Shown one piece after another: positions 7,074-15,392 of a stretch of 37,171 bases of DNA. A model generated the notes under the pieces. That model had not been told where the DNA came from. It worked only from the letters and a program-made list of their open reading frames with translations, and made no database searches. The position numbers and the translations under genes were made by a program. Origin of the DNA: JBEIQE01 sp040376705 (GTDB lineage: Bacteria > Pseudomonadota > Alphaproteobacteria > UBA2400); NCBI GenBank assembly GCA_040376705.1, contig JBEIQE010000020.1, positions 1-37,171 of the forward strand, given 5' to 3'. Each line of letters opens with the position of its first letter. The first letter of the stretch is position 1.

Positions 7074-8342
7074 ATGACCTCGCTTCGCCCACCCGACCGC
7101 TTACGCTGGCTGTTCCTCGACCTCAACAGCTACTTCGCCAGCGTCGAGCAAAATGAAAACCCCGCCCTGCGCGGCAAACCCATTGCGGTACTGCCGCTGA
7201 TGAGCGATAGCACCTGCGTGATTGCCGCCAGTTATGAGGCCAAGAAATTCGGCATCAAAACCGGCACGCCTGTATGGGAAGCCAAACAGAAATGCCCCGG
7301 CCTTGTGTGCCTCTCGGGCAGGCACGATTTATATGTAGAGTACCACCACCGGATTCTCGAAGAGGTGGATAAATATATTCCGGTTACCAACATCTGCTCG
7401 ATTGATGAGGTCGCCTGCCTGCTCGATACACGCGAGCAGAAGCACGAGGTGGCGGTTGATCTGGCCCAGCGTATCAAGGCAGGTCTGCGCCAGAATATTG
7501 GCCCCGCGATTGGCTGTTCGATTGGCTTGGCCCCTTCCCGCCTCTTGGCCAAGATCGGCACTGACATGCAAAAGCCGGATGGGCTGGTGGTGCTCGAGCC
7601 GCATGAGCTGCCGGGTCGCTTGTTCGACCTTGGCCTGACCGACCTGCCCGGCATTAGCCATGGTATGGCCAAACGCCTTGCGCGCGGGGGGATTACCACG
7701 GTCGAGGCGTTCTGGAACCTTGAGGCCCGCCACGCCCGCCGCCTGTGGGGCAGCGTCAGCGGCGAGCGCTATTGGTACGCGCTGCATGGCTATGACTTTC
7801 CTGAGTTTGGTACCGACCGCTCGAGCGTAAGCCACTCGCAGGTATTAGCACCCGAAACCCGCCCGTGGCAGGAGGCCCGCCATGTGGGCCGCCGCCTCAC
7901 GCAAAAAGCCGCCTCACGCCTGCGCCGTATGAGTATGGCTGCGCAGCACTTCGGCCTTTCGGTCCGTGGTGTGCAGGGCGAGCGCTGGGCGGCAGAGCTT
8001 CCGGTTGAAGCGGCGCAGGATAACTTCAGCTTCCTCAGCGCCTTTGAGCAGCTCTGGTCAGCTGCTGGCACAGAGCTACGCCAGCCAGCCTTGCGCAAGG
8101 TCGGTATCTGGATGAGCGGGCTGGTACAGCCGGGTAGCGTAACCGGCGATCTTTTCAGCGCGCCGCGCGACCTGCGCCAACAGCAGCGACATGAAAAAGC
8201 CTCTGCCGCCATGGATGGCCTTAACAAGAAATACGGGCGCGATACCGTACTCATGGGCCTACCCGCCAAAAAACTGGCGCATTATACCGGCACCAAAGTG
8301 GCGTTTACCCGCATTCCAGATATGGAGGAATTTTATGAATGA
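7074..8342 (+). CDS. Y-family translesion DNA polymerase, UmuC-like
   Basis: A 422-residue error-prone polymerase expected to copy past DNA lesions. The catalytic carboxylates are visible: Asp16 in LFLDLNSYFASVEQ and Asp111-Glu112 in ICSIDEVACL. The fingers/palm residues YEAKKFGIKTG (steric-gate region and primer contacts) follow the usual order. Residues ~195-220 contain the thumb helix-hairpin-helix (DLPGISHGMAKRLARGGI). The C-terminal third is a little-finger domain, and a GDLFS stretch near residue 360 resembles a beta-clamp-binding motif. The tail NKKYGRDTV matches UmuC-type proteins better than DinB. No umuD is adjacent. No clear Shine-Dalgarno precedes ATG 7074, but the perfect LexA box upstream supports DNA-damage induction. 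Confidence 0.88.
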   Translation: MTSLRPPDRLRWLFLDLNSYFASVEQNENPALRGKPIAVLPLMSDSTCVIAASYEAKKFGIKTGTPVWEAKQKCPGLVCLSGRHDLYVEYHHRILEEVDKYIPVTNICSIDEVACLLDTREQKHEVAVDLAQRIKAGLRQNIGPAIGCSIGLAPSRLLAKIGTDMQKPDGLVVLEPHELPGRLFDLGLTDLPGISHGMAKRLARGGITTVEAFWNLEARHARRLWGSVSGERYWYALHGYDFPEFGTDRSSVSHSQVLAPETRPWQEARHVGRRLTQKAASRLRRMSMAAQHFGLSVRGVQGERWAAELPVEAAQDNFSFLSAFEQLWSAAGTELRQPALRKVGIWMSGLVQPGSVTGDLFSAPRDLRQQQRHEKASAAMDGLNKKYGRDTVLMGLPAKKLAHYTGTKVAFTRIPDMEEFYE

Positions 8343-8346
8343 GGCG

Positions 8347-8724
8347 TCAGGCAGGCCGCAGGCGGCTGTAGCTGGCCATGCGCTGCGCCGCGGCCTGATG
8401 TTCCGGCACCGGTTTTGAGGGAGCAACCCCCAGCATGACATACAGCACCGGATCACGGCCTTTGCTGATCATGCTGAAAATGCGCGCTGGTGCCATCATC
8501 TCTTCATAGCGTTTAAAGCCGTTACCACCCCGGCGGTCTATTAGCACCACCGCACCGCCCACATGAATTTCAGGGCCGGTATAAGCTGGCGATGGTACAT
8601 AAACAACGTTGTTAAACTGGTCAGTCCGCACCACCACATCGTGATGGATCTGGTTGAAGATACTGACCCTGCCGGTCATACGGAAAATTTTAGGTGGCGT
8701 TGGCCGGCGCGGGGGTGCGGGCAT
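8347..8724 (-). CDS. uncharacterised 125-residue protein
   Basis: The frame begins eight bases after the stop of the upstream gene (8733-9092) and ends four bases from the convergent polymerase stop. The N terminus is proline-rich (MPAPPRRPTPPKIF). The core has alternating hydrophobic residues suggesting a beta-rich fold (DVVVRTD, NNVVYVPS, GGAVVLIDRRG). The tail is Ala/Arg-rich. No signal peptide, membrane segment or catalytic motif was recognised. There is no good Shine-Dalgarno, so it probably relies on coupling to the upstream gene; an internal ATG (MTGRVS) about 16 codons in is an alternative start. Function unknown. Confidence 0.6.
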   Translation of the reverse strand: MPAPPRRPTPPKIFRMTGRVSIFNQIHHDVVVRTDQFNNVVYVPSPAYTGPEIHVGGAVVLIDRRGGNGFKRYEEMMAPARIFSMISKGRDPVLYVMLGVAPSKPVPEHQAAAQRMASYSRLRPA

Positions 8725-8732
8725 AAATGATA

Positions 8733-9092
8733 TCAGCTCAGCCGCATGCCGGTATGAGACGGCGCAAAAGATGTGAGGATCAACCGGCCATCACTCACTA
8801 CGCCGCAGAGATCGGAAAAACGACTGGTCACATTCTCGGAACGCAGGGGCCTTTCGGTCTCGCCTAGCAGGAAAACCGGCATTTCGGGTTTCAGCTTGCT
8901 CAAGTCTTCACGCGTAATCTGATTGGGCACATCCAGCAACACAAAACAGTTCTGCTTGTCGGCCTCACTCATGAGAACCAGCGTGCATAACCCCATCACT
9001 TCATTGGTCATGGCAATTTCGCCAAGCTTTTGCATGGCAGATGCCGGACCCGTGAGCCGCGCATCGGATGGTGTAACGGTGAGGACCTGCAT
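8733..9092 (-). CDS. uncharacterised 119-residue protein
   Basis: The start at 9092 is chosen because AGGTG lies four to five bases upstream; a longer frame reaching 9176 has no such site. The protein has three or four predicted beta strands (MQVLTVT, LCTLVLMSE, NCFVLLDVP, MPVFLLGE) separated by short helices, suggesting a compact alpha/beta domain. It lacks a signal peptide. It is first in a two-gene unit with the 125-residue gene. I do not recognise a family. Sitting between an SOS polymerase and recA may be coincidence; no LexA box was noticed upstream of it. Confidence 0.65.
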   Translation of the reverse strand: MQVLTVTPSDARLTGPASAMQKLGEIAMTNEVMGLCTLVLMSEADKQNCFVLLDVPNQITREDLSKLKPEMPVFLLGETERPLRSENVTSRFSDLCGVVSDGRLILTSFAPSHTGMRLS

Positions 9093-9300
9093 AGTGCACC
9101 TGCCCTTTGGCTTGTTGTTTTGCCCTGTTCTTATGCCAACATGGTGCAGCAACCAGCTGCCTTTGCGCAAGTCCAAAAAATTGGCGTAAATGAGGGAGTT
9201 ACAGATGGGCTGTGTCGGGCCAGACGGACAGGAAGATGTGGTTATTCTAAATTTCGGGCTGATAACTGCGCATCAGCTGGGAATTGGCGGATGCAGCGCC
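9093..9300. other. intergenic stretch without a recognised gene
   Basis: Between the 8733-9092 gene and the structured 3' region of recA I see no convincing coding frame. A plus-strand frame beginning near 9190 runs into recA antisense and has no protein-like features. The stretch must hold the promoter of the minus-strand pair ending at 8347, but no clear promoter boxes were identified. Confidence 0.5.
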
Positions 9301-9302
9301 GC

Positions 9303-9380
9303 TAGAAAAGTAAAGAGGGCGCTGAACCTGGCTCCTATGCCCGCATCGTGCAAATGCGACCAACCAGATAAAGCGCCCTC
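9303..9380 (-). terminator. structured 3' region / likely terminator of recA
   Basis: On the minus strand, downstream of the recA stop, GAGGGCGCT (9372-9380) pairs perfectly with AGCGCCCTC (9315-9323). It encloses a 48-base loop that itself contains CGCAT/ATGCG (9354-9358 with 9342-9346) and a short CTGG/CCAG pairing (9364-9367 with 9328-9331). A TTTACTTTTCT run follows the outer stem. The T-rich tail suggests termination, but the branched shape is larger than an ordinary hairpin. Confidence 0.55.
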
Positions 9381-9413
9381 AATTCCACGCATAAAAATCG
9401 TGCGGAAAACTAA

Positions 9414-10493
9414 CTACTCAGCAGACTCGCCCTCGCCTGCATCTGGTCCGGCCATCATGGCTTCGCCTACAATACCGGCGTTGGCGCGGATTTTGGCTTC
9501 AATCTCGGCAGCGACCTTGGGGTTATCGCGCAGATACTCTTTCGAGTTCTCACGGCCCTGACCGATGCGTGTACCGGCATATGAGAACCAGGCACCCGAC
9601 TTCTCAACCACATTCGCCGCAACGCCAAGGTCGATCAGCTCACCCATCTTGGAGATACCCTCGCCGTACATAATATCGAACTCAACCACGCGGAAGGGGG
9701 GCGCCATCTTGTTCTTCACGACCTTTACGCGGGTATGATTGCCAGTCACTGTCTCTTTGTCCTTGATTGCGCCAATGCGGCGGATATCAAGGCGAACCGA
9801 GGCGTAGAACTTGAGCGCGTTACCGCCGGTGGTGGTTTCGGGGTTACCGAACATGACACCAATCTTCATACGGATCTGGTTGATGAAGATAACCAGTGTC
9901 CCCGACTTCGAAATGCTCGAGGTGAGTTTGCGCAGCGCCTGACTCATGAGGCGGGCATGCAGGCCCATGTGGCTGTCACCCATTTCGCCTTCAAGCTCAG
10001 CGCGCGGCACGAGAGCCGCTACAGAGTCGACCACCAATACGTCAATCGCGCCCGAGCGCACCAGCGTATCAGCGATCTCAAGGGCCTGTTCGCCAGCATC
10101 CGGCTGGGAGATAAGGAGGTCGTCGACCTTTACGCCCAGCTTTTTGGCATAAGCAGGGTCAAGCGCATGCTCGGCGTCCACAAAGGCGCAGGTGCCGCCC
10201 GACTTCTGGGCTTCGGCAATAACCTGCAGCGCCAGAGTGGTTTTGCCTGAGCTTTCGGGACCATAAACTTCGATTATACGGCCACGCGGCAAACCGCCAA
10301 TACCAAGGGCAATATCAAGGCCCAGCGAGCCGGTTGAAATCACTTCGGCATCGACCTGCTGGTCAGCGCCCAGCTTCATGATCGAGCCTTTGCCGAAGGC
10401 GCGCTCGATCTGACCCAAGGCGGCTTCAAGAGCCTTGTTCTTCTCGGAATTATCTTTGTTTTCGACAACACGCATTTCGGGCTTAGCGGCCAT
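9414..10493 (-). CDS. recA: recombinase RecA
   Basis: The 359-residue strand-exchange recombinase and LexA co-protease, close to the usual family length. The start MAAKPEM is fixed by AAGGAG seven bases before the ATG at 10493. Visible features: N-terminal helix with ALEAALGQIERAFGKGSIM; Walker A GPESSGKTT; Walker B-like strand VLVVDSVAALVP; the L2 loop region FINQIRMKIGVMFGNPETT; and an acidic C-terminal tail (DAGEGESAE). The 3' side has a branched hairpin and the 5' side a promoter overlapped by an SOS-like box, so autoregulation through LexA is likely. It is divergent from gltA across 227 bases. Confidence 0.98.
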   Translation of the reverse strand: MAAKPEMRVVENKDNSEKNKALEAALGQIERAFGKGSIMKLGADQQVDAEVISTGSLGLDIALGIGGLPRGRIIEVYGPESSGKTTLALQVIAEAQKSGGTCAFVDAEHALDPAYAKKLGVKVDDLLISQPDAGEQALEIADTLVRSGAIDVLVVDSVAALVPRAELEGEMGDSHMGLHARLMSQALRKLTSSISKSGTLVIFINQIRMKIGVMFGNPETTTGGNALKFYASVRLDIRRIGAIKDKETVTGNHTRVKVVKNKMAPPFRVVEFDIMYGEGISKMGELIDLGVAANVVEKSGAWFSYAGTRIGQGRENSKEYLRDNPKVAAEIEAKIRANAGIVGEAMMAGPDAGEGESAE

Positions 10494-10527
10494 GACGGGC
10501 TCCTTGGGGCTGGACTGAACTGTTCCG

Positions 10528-10555
10528 ACTGTACCTGTTTTGTTCCCATCGTCAA
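10528..10555 (-). promoter_or_regulatory. putative recA promoter
   Basis: On the minus strand TTGACG (10550-10555), a 16-base spacer and TACAGT (10528-10533) lie about 35-60 bases upstream of the recA start codon. Confidence 0.55.
10531..10545 (-). promoter_or_regulatory. LexA operator-like site of recA (one mismatch)
   Basis: The plus strand reads GTACCTGTTTTGTTC, that is GTAC-N7-GTTC, one base away from the alphaproteobacterial GTTC-N7-GTTC box. It lies inside the recA promoter, touching the -10. Position and spacing support a real, slightly weakened operator. Confidence 0.6.
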
Positions 10556-10654
10556 GCGTGTTCTTTTTGCCTCTGAGATACCCGCAAAAACAACCGAGTC
10601 GTGCAGTTCCTCTCCGCAGCCTACCTATACTCATGAAATATTAACCAGAGTGCG

Positions 10655-10682
10655 TTGCACTGGAGCCGAACCGGACTAGCAT
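10655..10682 (+). promoter_or_regulatory. candidate gltA promoter
   Basis: TTGCAC (10655-10660), a 16-base spacer and TAGCAT (10677-10682) lie 38 bases before the gltA start. Match quality is modest; the call rests on position and on its likeness to the site at 3164-3192. Confidence 0.35.
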
Positions 10683-10720
10683 TCTCTACCGGTCATTCTG
10701 AAGTTTCCACGAGGTCATCC

Positions 10721-12058
<1,338 letters not shown>

Positions 12059-12067
12059 GCATAACGT

Positions 12068-12766
12068 ATGTCAGATGATGGCATTCGTCGCAGTGTAATC
12101 GAGAAACTCAGCCGACGCGTACGGGTCGTTTTCTACCCCCGCGTCGGCATGAGCCTTATCCTCATCATTACTTTTGCCGGTATGCACCTCAGTACACTCG
12201 CGCTGCACGCCTATGGCTGGCACGACATGTGGCTGCGCTATCTGCTCACATGCGTATTTGGCTACCTGCTGTTTCTGCTGTGCCTTTACATCTGGACTCA
12301 CTGGAACGGCTACGATTTTAACGGCGTAGATTCAAGCGGCTCTGATGGCGGCTGTACCGGAGATGTTAATACTGTAGATGCCTCTTCTGCCCTTTCCGAT
12401 ACCTCGGGCGTTGATATCGCAGATGGCGTTGCCTCTGGCGCGGATGAGCTGCTGGGCCCGCTCATCATTCTCGGCATCGTCATCTTTGCCATATTCGGAT
12501 TTATCTGGTTCCTGTTCCTGTCGTCCGCTCATGTGCTGCTGGCCGAACTGATGTTCGACGCTGGCCTGACAGGTATTATCTATAAATCCATGCGCGGGGT
12601 TGAACCGCAAGGCTGGCTACGCACCGCCCTGCGCCGCACGTTACCAATTTTCGCTGTTGTGACCTTTGTTATGGTAGGCACGGGCTACTACATTGGCAAA
12701 CACCTGCCGGAGGCCACCACACTAGGTGAGGCTTTTAGCCTTATGGGTAAATCAGTACCTCGATAA
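12068..12766 (+). CDS. uncharacterised four-helix membrane protein
   Basis: A 232-residue protein with four likely membrane helices, at about residues 25-47, 54-77, 130-158 and 192-209. Between helices 2 and 3 is an acidic, Ser/Gly/Asp-rich soluble loop of ~45 residues (GVDSSGSDGG... to ADELLG) with a single cysteine. The pattern of aromatic residues and the last amphipathic segment do not match a transporter I recognise. It starts nine bases after gltA and is presumably transcribed with it, but linkage to central metabolism is not otherwise supported. No terminator was seen before the convergent chemoreceptor gene 13 bases further on. Confidence 0.7.
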   Translation: MSDDGIRRSVIEKLSRRVRVVFYPRVGMSLILIITFAGMHLSTLALHAYGWHDMWLRYLLTCVFGYLLFLLCLYIWTHWNGYDFNGVDSSGSDGGCTGDVNTVDASSALSDTSGVDIADGVASGADELLGPLIILGIVIFAIFGFIWFLFLSSAHVLLAELMFDAGLTGIIYKSMRGVEPQGWLRTALRRTLPIFAVVTFVMVGTGYYIGKHLPEATTLGEAFSLMGKSVPR

Positions 12767-12779
12767 AGCCAATAGTTGA

Positions 12780-14270
12780 CTAGCTGTGTCTAGATAACAA
12801 GGCATACGCCTCAACGCCTTCATTAGCGCATTGGCTGGCTTTTGCTACAGCGTCTAGAACCTGTTTCAGGCTATCATCAATGTGGGTGACCGAGCCTGAA
12901 GCTACTTGCATACTGGAGGAAATATCATGTGTCACTGCACTCTGCTCTTCAATTGCCGCGGCTACACTTGAAACGCTCGATCGCAATGTATCCATAGTTT
13001 CCTTGATCGAGGAAAGCGCACCTGTTACCGAGCTGGAAATATCCTGCAAACCTGCAATTTTGGTTGTAATTTCCTCAGTTGAAATAGCTACTTGCTTGGC
13101 CAGACTTTTAACCTCACCTGCCACCACTGCAAAACCCTTACCTGCCTCACCTGCCCTTGCCGACTCAATCGTGGCATTAAGCGCCAGCAAGTTAATCTGA
13201 CTGGCTATCCCCTGAATAACTTCAGTTATACTGCCCATCGCCTTAGCTGCACTGTTAAGTGCTTCAGTCTGCTGATCGGCGTTACGAACATGCCCGATTA
13301 CATCGCTCACTGCCTTTTGGGAGCGGTCAACACTGGAAGATATCTCGCGAATTGAACTACTCAATTCATCTGCGGCGGCAGCAACAGTCTGTACTGTATT
13401 CAATGTGCTACTTGAGGCATTAGTTGCTGTGTGGCTACGGACACTGATCGCATTCACCGAGGCCATAATGTCATCCAGCTTGTTATTGACTACTGAGCCG
13501 ACCCGCGAAGACTCCTCACGCTTTCTAACCTGCTCGGTGATATCAGTCGCGAATTTGACAACCTTAAAGGGACGGCCCTCGGGATCAAAAATCGGATTAT
13601 AACTGGCTTGAATCCAGACTTCCCTGCCCCCTTTGCCGATGCGGCAATATTCACCTGTCTGGAACTCACCCGCACGTAAGTTGTCCCATAAATCACGATA
13701 GGTCTGGCTTTCTGCGTACTCTTTCTGCACAAACATACGGTGGTGCCTGCCCCTCACCTCATCGAGTGAATAACCCATGGCATTAAGGAAATTACTGTTC
13801 GCATCGATAATGGTGCCATCGAGATTGAAGTGGATGACGGCCTGTGCCTTGCCAATCGCAGATACCTGACCCTTGTAGTCGGCATTCTCCAAAATCTGCT
13901 GCGTTATATCTGTAGCAAACTTGATCACCTTGAGAACTTTTCCGCTCTTATTAAAAATCGGGTTATAACTCGCCTGAATCCAGACCTCCCTGCCACCGTT
14001 ACCGATACGCCTGTATTGAGCTACCCGATATTCGCCACGGCCAAGATCATTCCAAAAATTACTATACTCAGCACTACGGGCGAATTCAGGCTCTACAAAC
14101 ATTCGGTGATGCTGGCCTTTGATCTGCTCGAGCGTGTATCCCATCGCATCGAGAAAATTTTTGTTGGCGTCGAGGATAATCCCCTCAGGTGTAAAAGAGA
14201 TCACTGCTTGAGACTTATCAAGCGCCTGAATGATACCTTCAAGTTCGTTCTGCCGACCCGATGTAAACAT
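12780..14270 (-). CDS. soluble PAS-PAS methyl-accepting chemotaxis protein
   Basis: A 496-residue cytoplasmic receptor with no membrane helix and no HAMP domain. Residues ~14-134 and ~136-256 are two PAS domains that are near-duplicates of each other: each contains AVI.F...G.I.DAN.NFL.AMGY, then GREVWIQASYNPIF, and ends KFATDIT. The C-terminal ~240 residues are the signalling coiled coil with the hairpin-tip sequence QINLLALNATIESARAGEAG and KGFAVVAGEVKSLAKQ, which contacts CheA/CheW. Such proteins sense redox or internal ligands and steer flagellar motility. The start at 14270 follows GAGG. No che or flagellar gene is nearby, so it is an orphan receptor. The bound cofactor, if any, cannot be read. 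Confidence 0.88.
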   Translation of the reverse strand: MFTSGRQNELEGIIQALDKSQAVISFTPEGIILDANKNFLDAMGYTLEQIKGQHHRMFVEPEFARSAEYSNFWNDLGRGEYRVAQYRRIGNGGREVWIQASYNPIFNKSGKVLKVIKFATDITQQILENADYKGQVSAIGKAQAVIHFNLDGTIIDANSNFLNAMGYSLDEVRGRHHRMFVQKEYAESQTYRDLWDNLRAGEFQTGEYCRIGKGGREVWIQASYNPIFDPEGRPFKVVKFATDITEQVRKREESSRVGSVVNNKLDDIMASVNAISVRSHTATNASSSTLNTVQTVAAAADELSSSIREISSSVDRSQKAVSDVIGHVRNADQQTEALNSAAKAMGSITEVIQGIASQINLLALNATIESARAGEAGKGFAVVAGEVKSLAKQVAISTEEITTKIAGLQDISSSVTGALSSIKETMDTLRSSVSSVAAAIEEQSAVTHDISSSMQVASGSVTHIDDSLKQVLDAVAKASQCANEGVEAYALLSRHS

Positions 14271-14465
14271 TGCAACCTCGCAGGAATTTTTATGGAGACT
14301 GTATAATGTACGTAAGGTAACCAGCTCTGGTTTTTTAGATACTAAATTTAATCTCGCTAAGTTTTTTACGTAAAACTGGCTACCAGCTATAGTTGCCGAA
14401 TTACTAATACGGCAATCTTGGCGCTAAAAATGCCACTATAGCAAGCATCTGATAAAGCTAACTTC
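14271..14465. other. AT-rich intergenic stretch
   Basis: No gene seen. It holds a 12-base perfect palindrome TTTTACGTAAAA (14364-14375) and an inverted repeat TTGCCG/CGGCAA (14393-14398 with 14410-14415). Neither has a T run suggesting termination. The upstream signals of the chemoreceptor gene must be here. Confidence 0.5.
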
Positions 14466-14912
14466 TTAAGCTGCCTTGGGCACGGCATCGGCCCGTTTGT
14501 AATGGCGGCGTGGCTGGCCTGGCAGATCGGCACTACAAGTCAGCTCACCGCGGCTATCGAGCGAGAGATACGCACTACGGCCCTCTGGTCCATAAGGCTC
14601 GTCACTGGCGGCAAGCGCGGTGGTAAGGTCGCGTAAAATAAGGCGACCAAAGGCAGCGCTCGCCTCACCATCCTTGGGCAAGCCCAGCGCGGGCAGTATC
14701 TCGCCCGCGAAGTGATCGAGCAGATTGCCCTTGTTATCCGCCATCGGCAGATAGCCGCCCTCCACCCAGTATGAAACCGAGGCAAAACGGGTAATGCTGT
14801 TCCACACAGCGCGCACAATAGTCTCTTTGGGATTGGGCGAAGTATTATAACCAAGAGTGCTCACCAGCTCGACGCTGGGCCATTGGTGCTTGGGTGCATT
14901 CCAGTCTTCCAT
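14466..14912 (-). CDS. RAVWNS-motif protein A (uncharacterised)
   Basis: A 148-residue protein. The start at 14912 has GGGAGG five bases upstream. The N-terminal third contains IVRAVWNSITRFASV (residues ~32-46) and the C terminus ADLPGQPRRHYKRADAVPK. Both segments recur in the adjacent gene 14992-15264 (ITRAVWNSVATFASV and DNLPMRARRSFAG...IPRK), so the two are paralogues. This copy carries an extra ~60-residue middle portion, including an acidic helix and DEPYGPEGRSAYLSLD. No signal peptide, membrane helix or known domain. It is the second gene of a likely two-gene unit. Function unknown; the short basic C terminus could bind nucleic acid or phospholipid, but that is speculation. Confidence 0.7.
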   Translation of the reverse strand: MEDWNAPKHQWPSVELVSTLGYNTSPNPKETIVRAVWNSITRFASVSYWVEGGYLPMADNKGNLLDHFAGEILPALGLPKDGEASAAFGRLILRDLTTALAASDEPYGPEGRSAYLSLDSRGELTCSADLPGQPRRHYKRADAVPKAA

Positions 14913-14960
14913 TATAGCCTCCCTTATTTTTGAGAAAGGCTACGCTGGATTTGCGGCGTT

Positions 14961-14990
14961 GGAAAGAGCAGCTGGGGAAAGAGCAGCTGG
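14961..14990. repeat. two perfect 15-base tandem repeats
   Basis: GGAAAGAGCAGCTGG occurs twice head to tail (14961-14975 and 14976-14990) in the gap between the two RAVWNS genes. It includes the 11-base GTTGGAAAGAG (14958-14968) that also lies upstream of the other paralogue at 15315-15325. Confidence 0.9.
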
Positions 14991-14991
14991 C

Positions 14992-15264
14992 TTAGGCCTG
15001 GTGCTTACGGGGAATGGAAACGCCGGCAAAACTGCGGCGAGCCCGCATGGGCAGATTATCACGGCAAACCAGTTGGGCTGCTGCCTCAGGCTGCGGGGAA
15101 GCTGTAAGACGAAGGGCCTGCGCCACCGAGGCAAAGGTCGCGACTGAGTTCCAGACGGCGCGAGTAATGAGCTGGCGCGGGGTGCGGAAAGTTACAAAAG
15201 GCAGTTCCACCACCGCCAAAGTGCTGGCGCTTTCTTGTGGCGGAATAACCTCTGGCAAACTCAA
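14992..15264 (-). CDS. RAVWNS-motif protein B (short paralogue)
   Basis: A 90-residue protein. The TTG start at 15264 is accepted because AGGAGG lies eight bases upstream and no ATG in frame has a comparable site. It shares ITRAVWNSVATFASV and a C-terminal NLPMRARR...IPRK pattern with protein A, but lacks A's middle 60 residues, so one is a shortened or an expanded duplicate of the other. The remainder is unremarkable and contains no signal peptide. It is probably first in a two-gene operon, lying between the VWA gene's terminator and gene A. I know of no described family with this motif. Confidence 0.65.
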   Translation of the reverse strand: MSLPEVIPPQESASTLAVVELPFVTFRTPRQLITRAVWNSVATFASVAQALRLTASPQPEAAAQLVCRDNLPMRARRSFAGVSIPRKHQA

Positions 15265-15340
15265 TGACTTGGCCTCCTGCTTTGATATCTAAAATTTAGC
15301 TTTGATTCTACGCAGTTGGAAAGAGGTTACATAAAACAAA

Positions 15341-15370
15341 GCCCTCCCCCGTTTACGGGGGAGGGCTCTT
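15341..15370 (-). terminator. rho-independent terminator of the VWA-protein gene
   Basis: GCCCTCCCCCG (15341-15351) pairs perfectly with CGGGGGAGGGC (15356-15366) around TTTA. On the minus strand the stem is followed by TTTGTTTT. It begins 27 bases after the VWA stop codon. Confidence 0.88.
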
Positions 15371-15392
15371 TAGATACAAGAGGGCTTTTTCT

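Noticed and set aside
9190..9561. A plus-strand 123-residue frame between two minus-strand genes
   Set aside because: Much of it is antisense to recA, it passes through the recA 3' hairpin and has no ribosome site or protein-like features.
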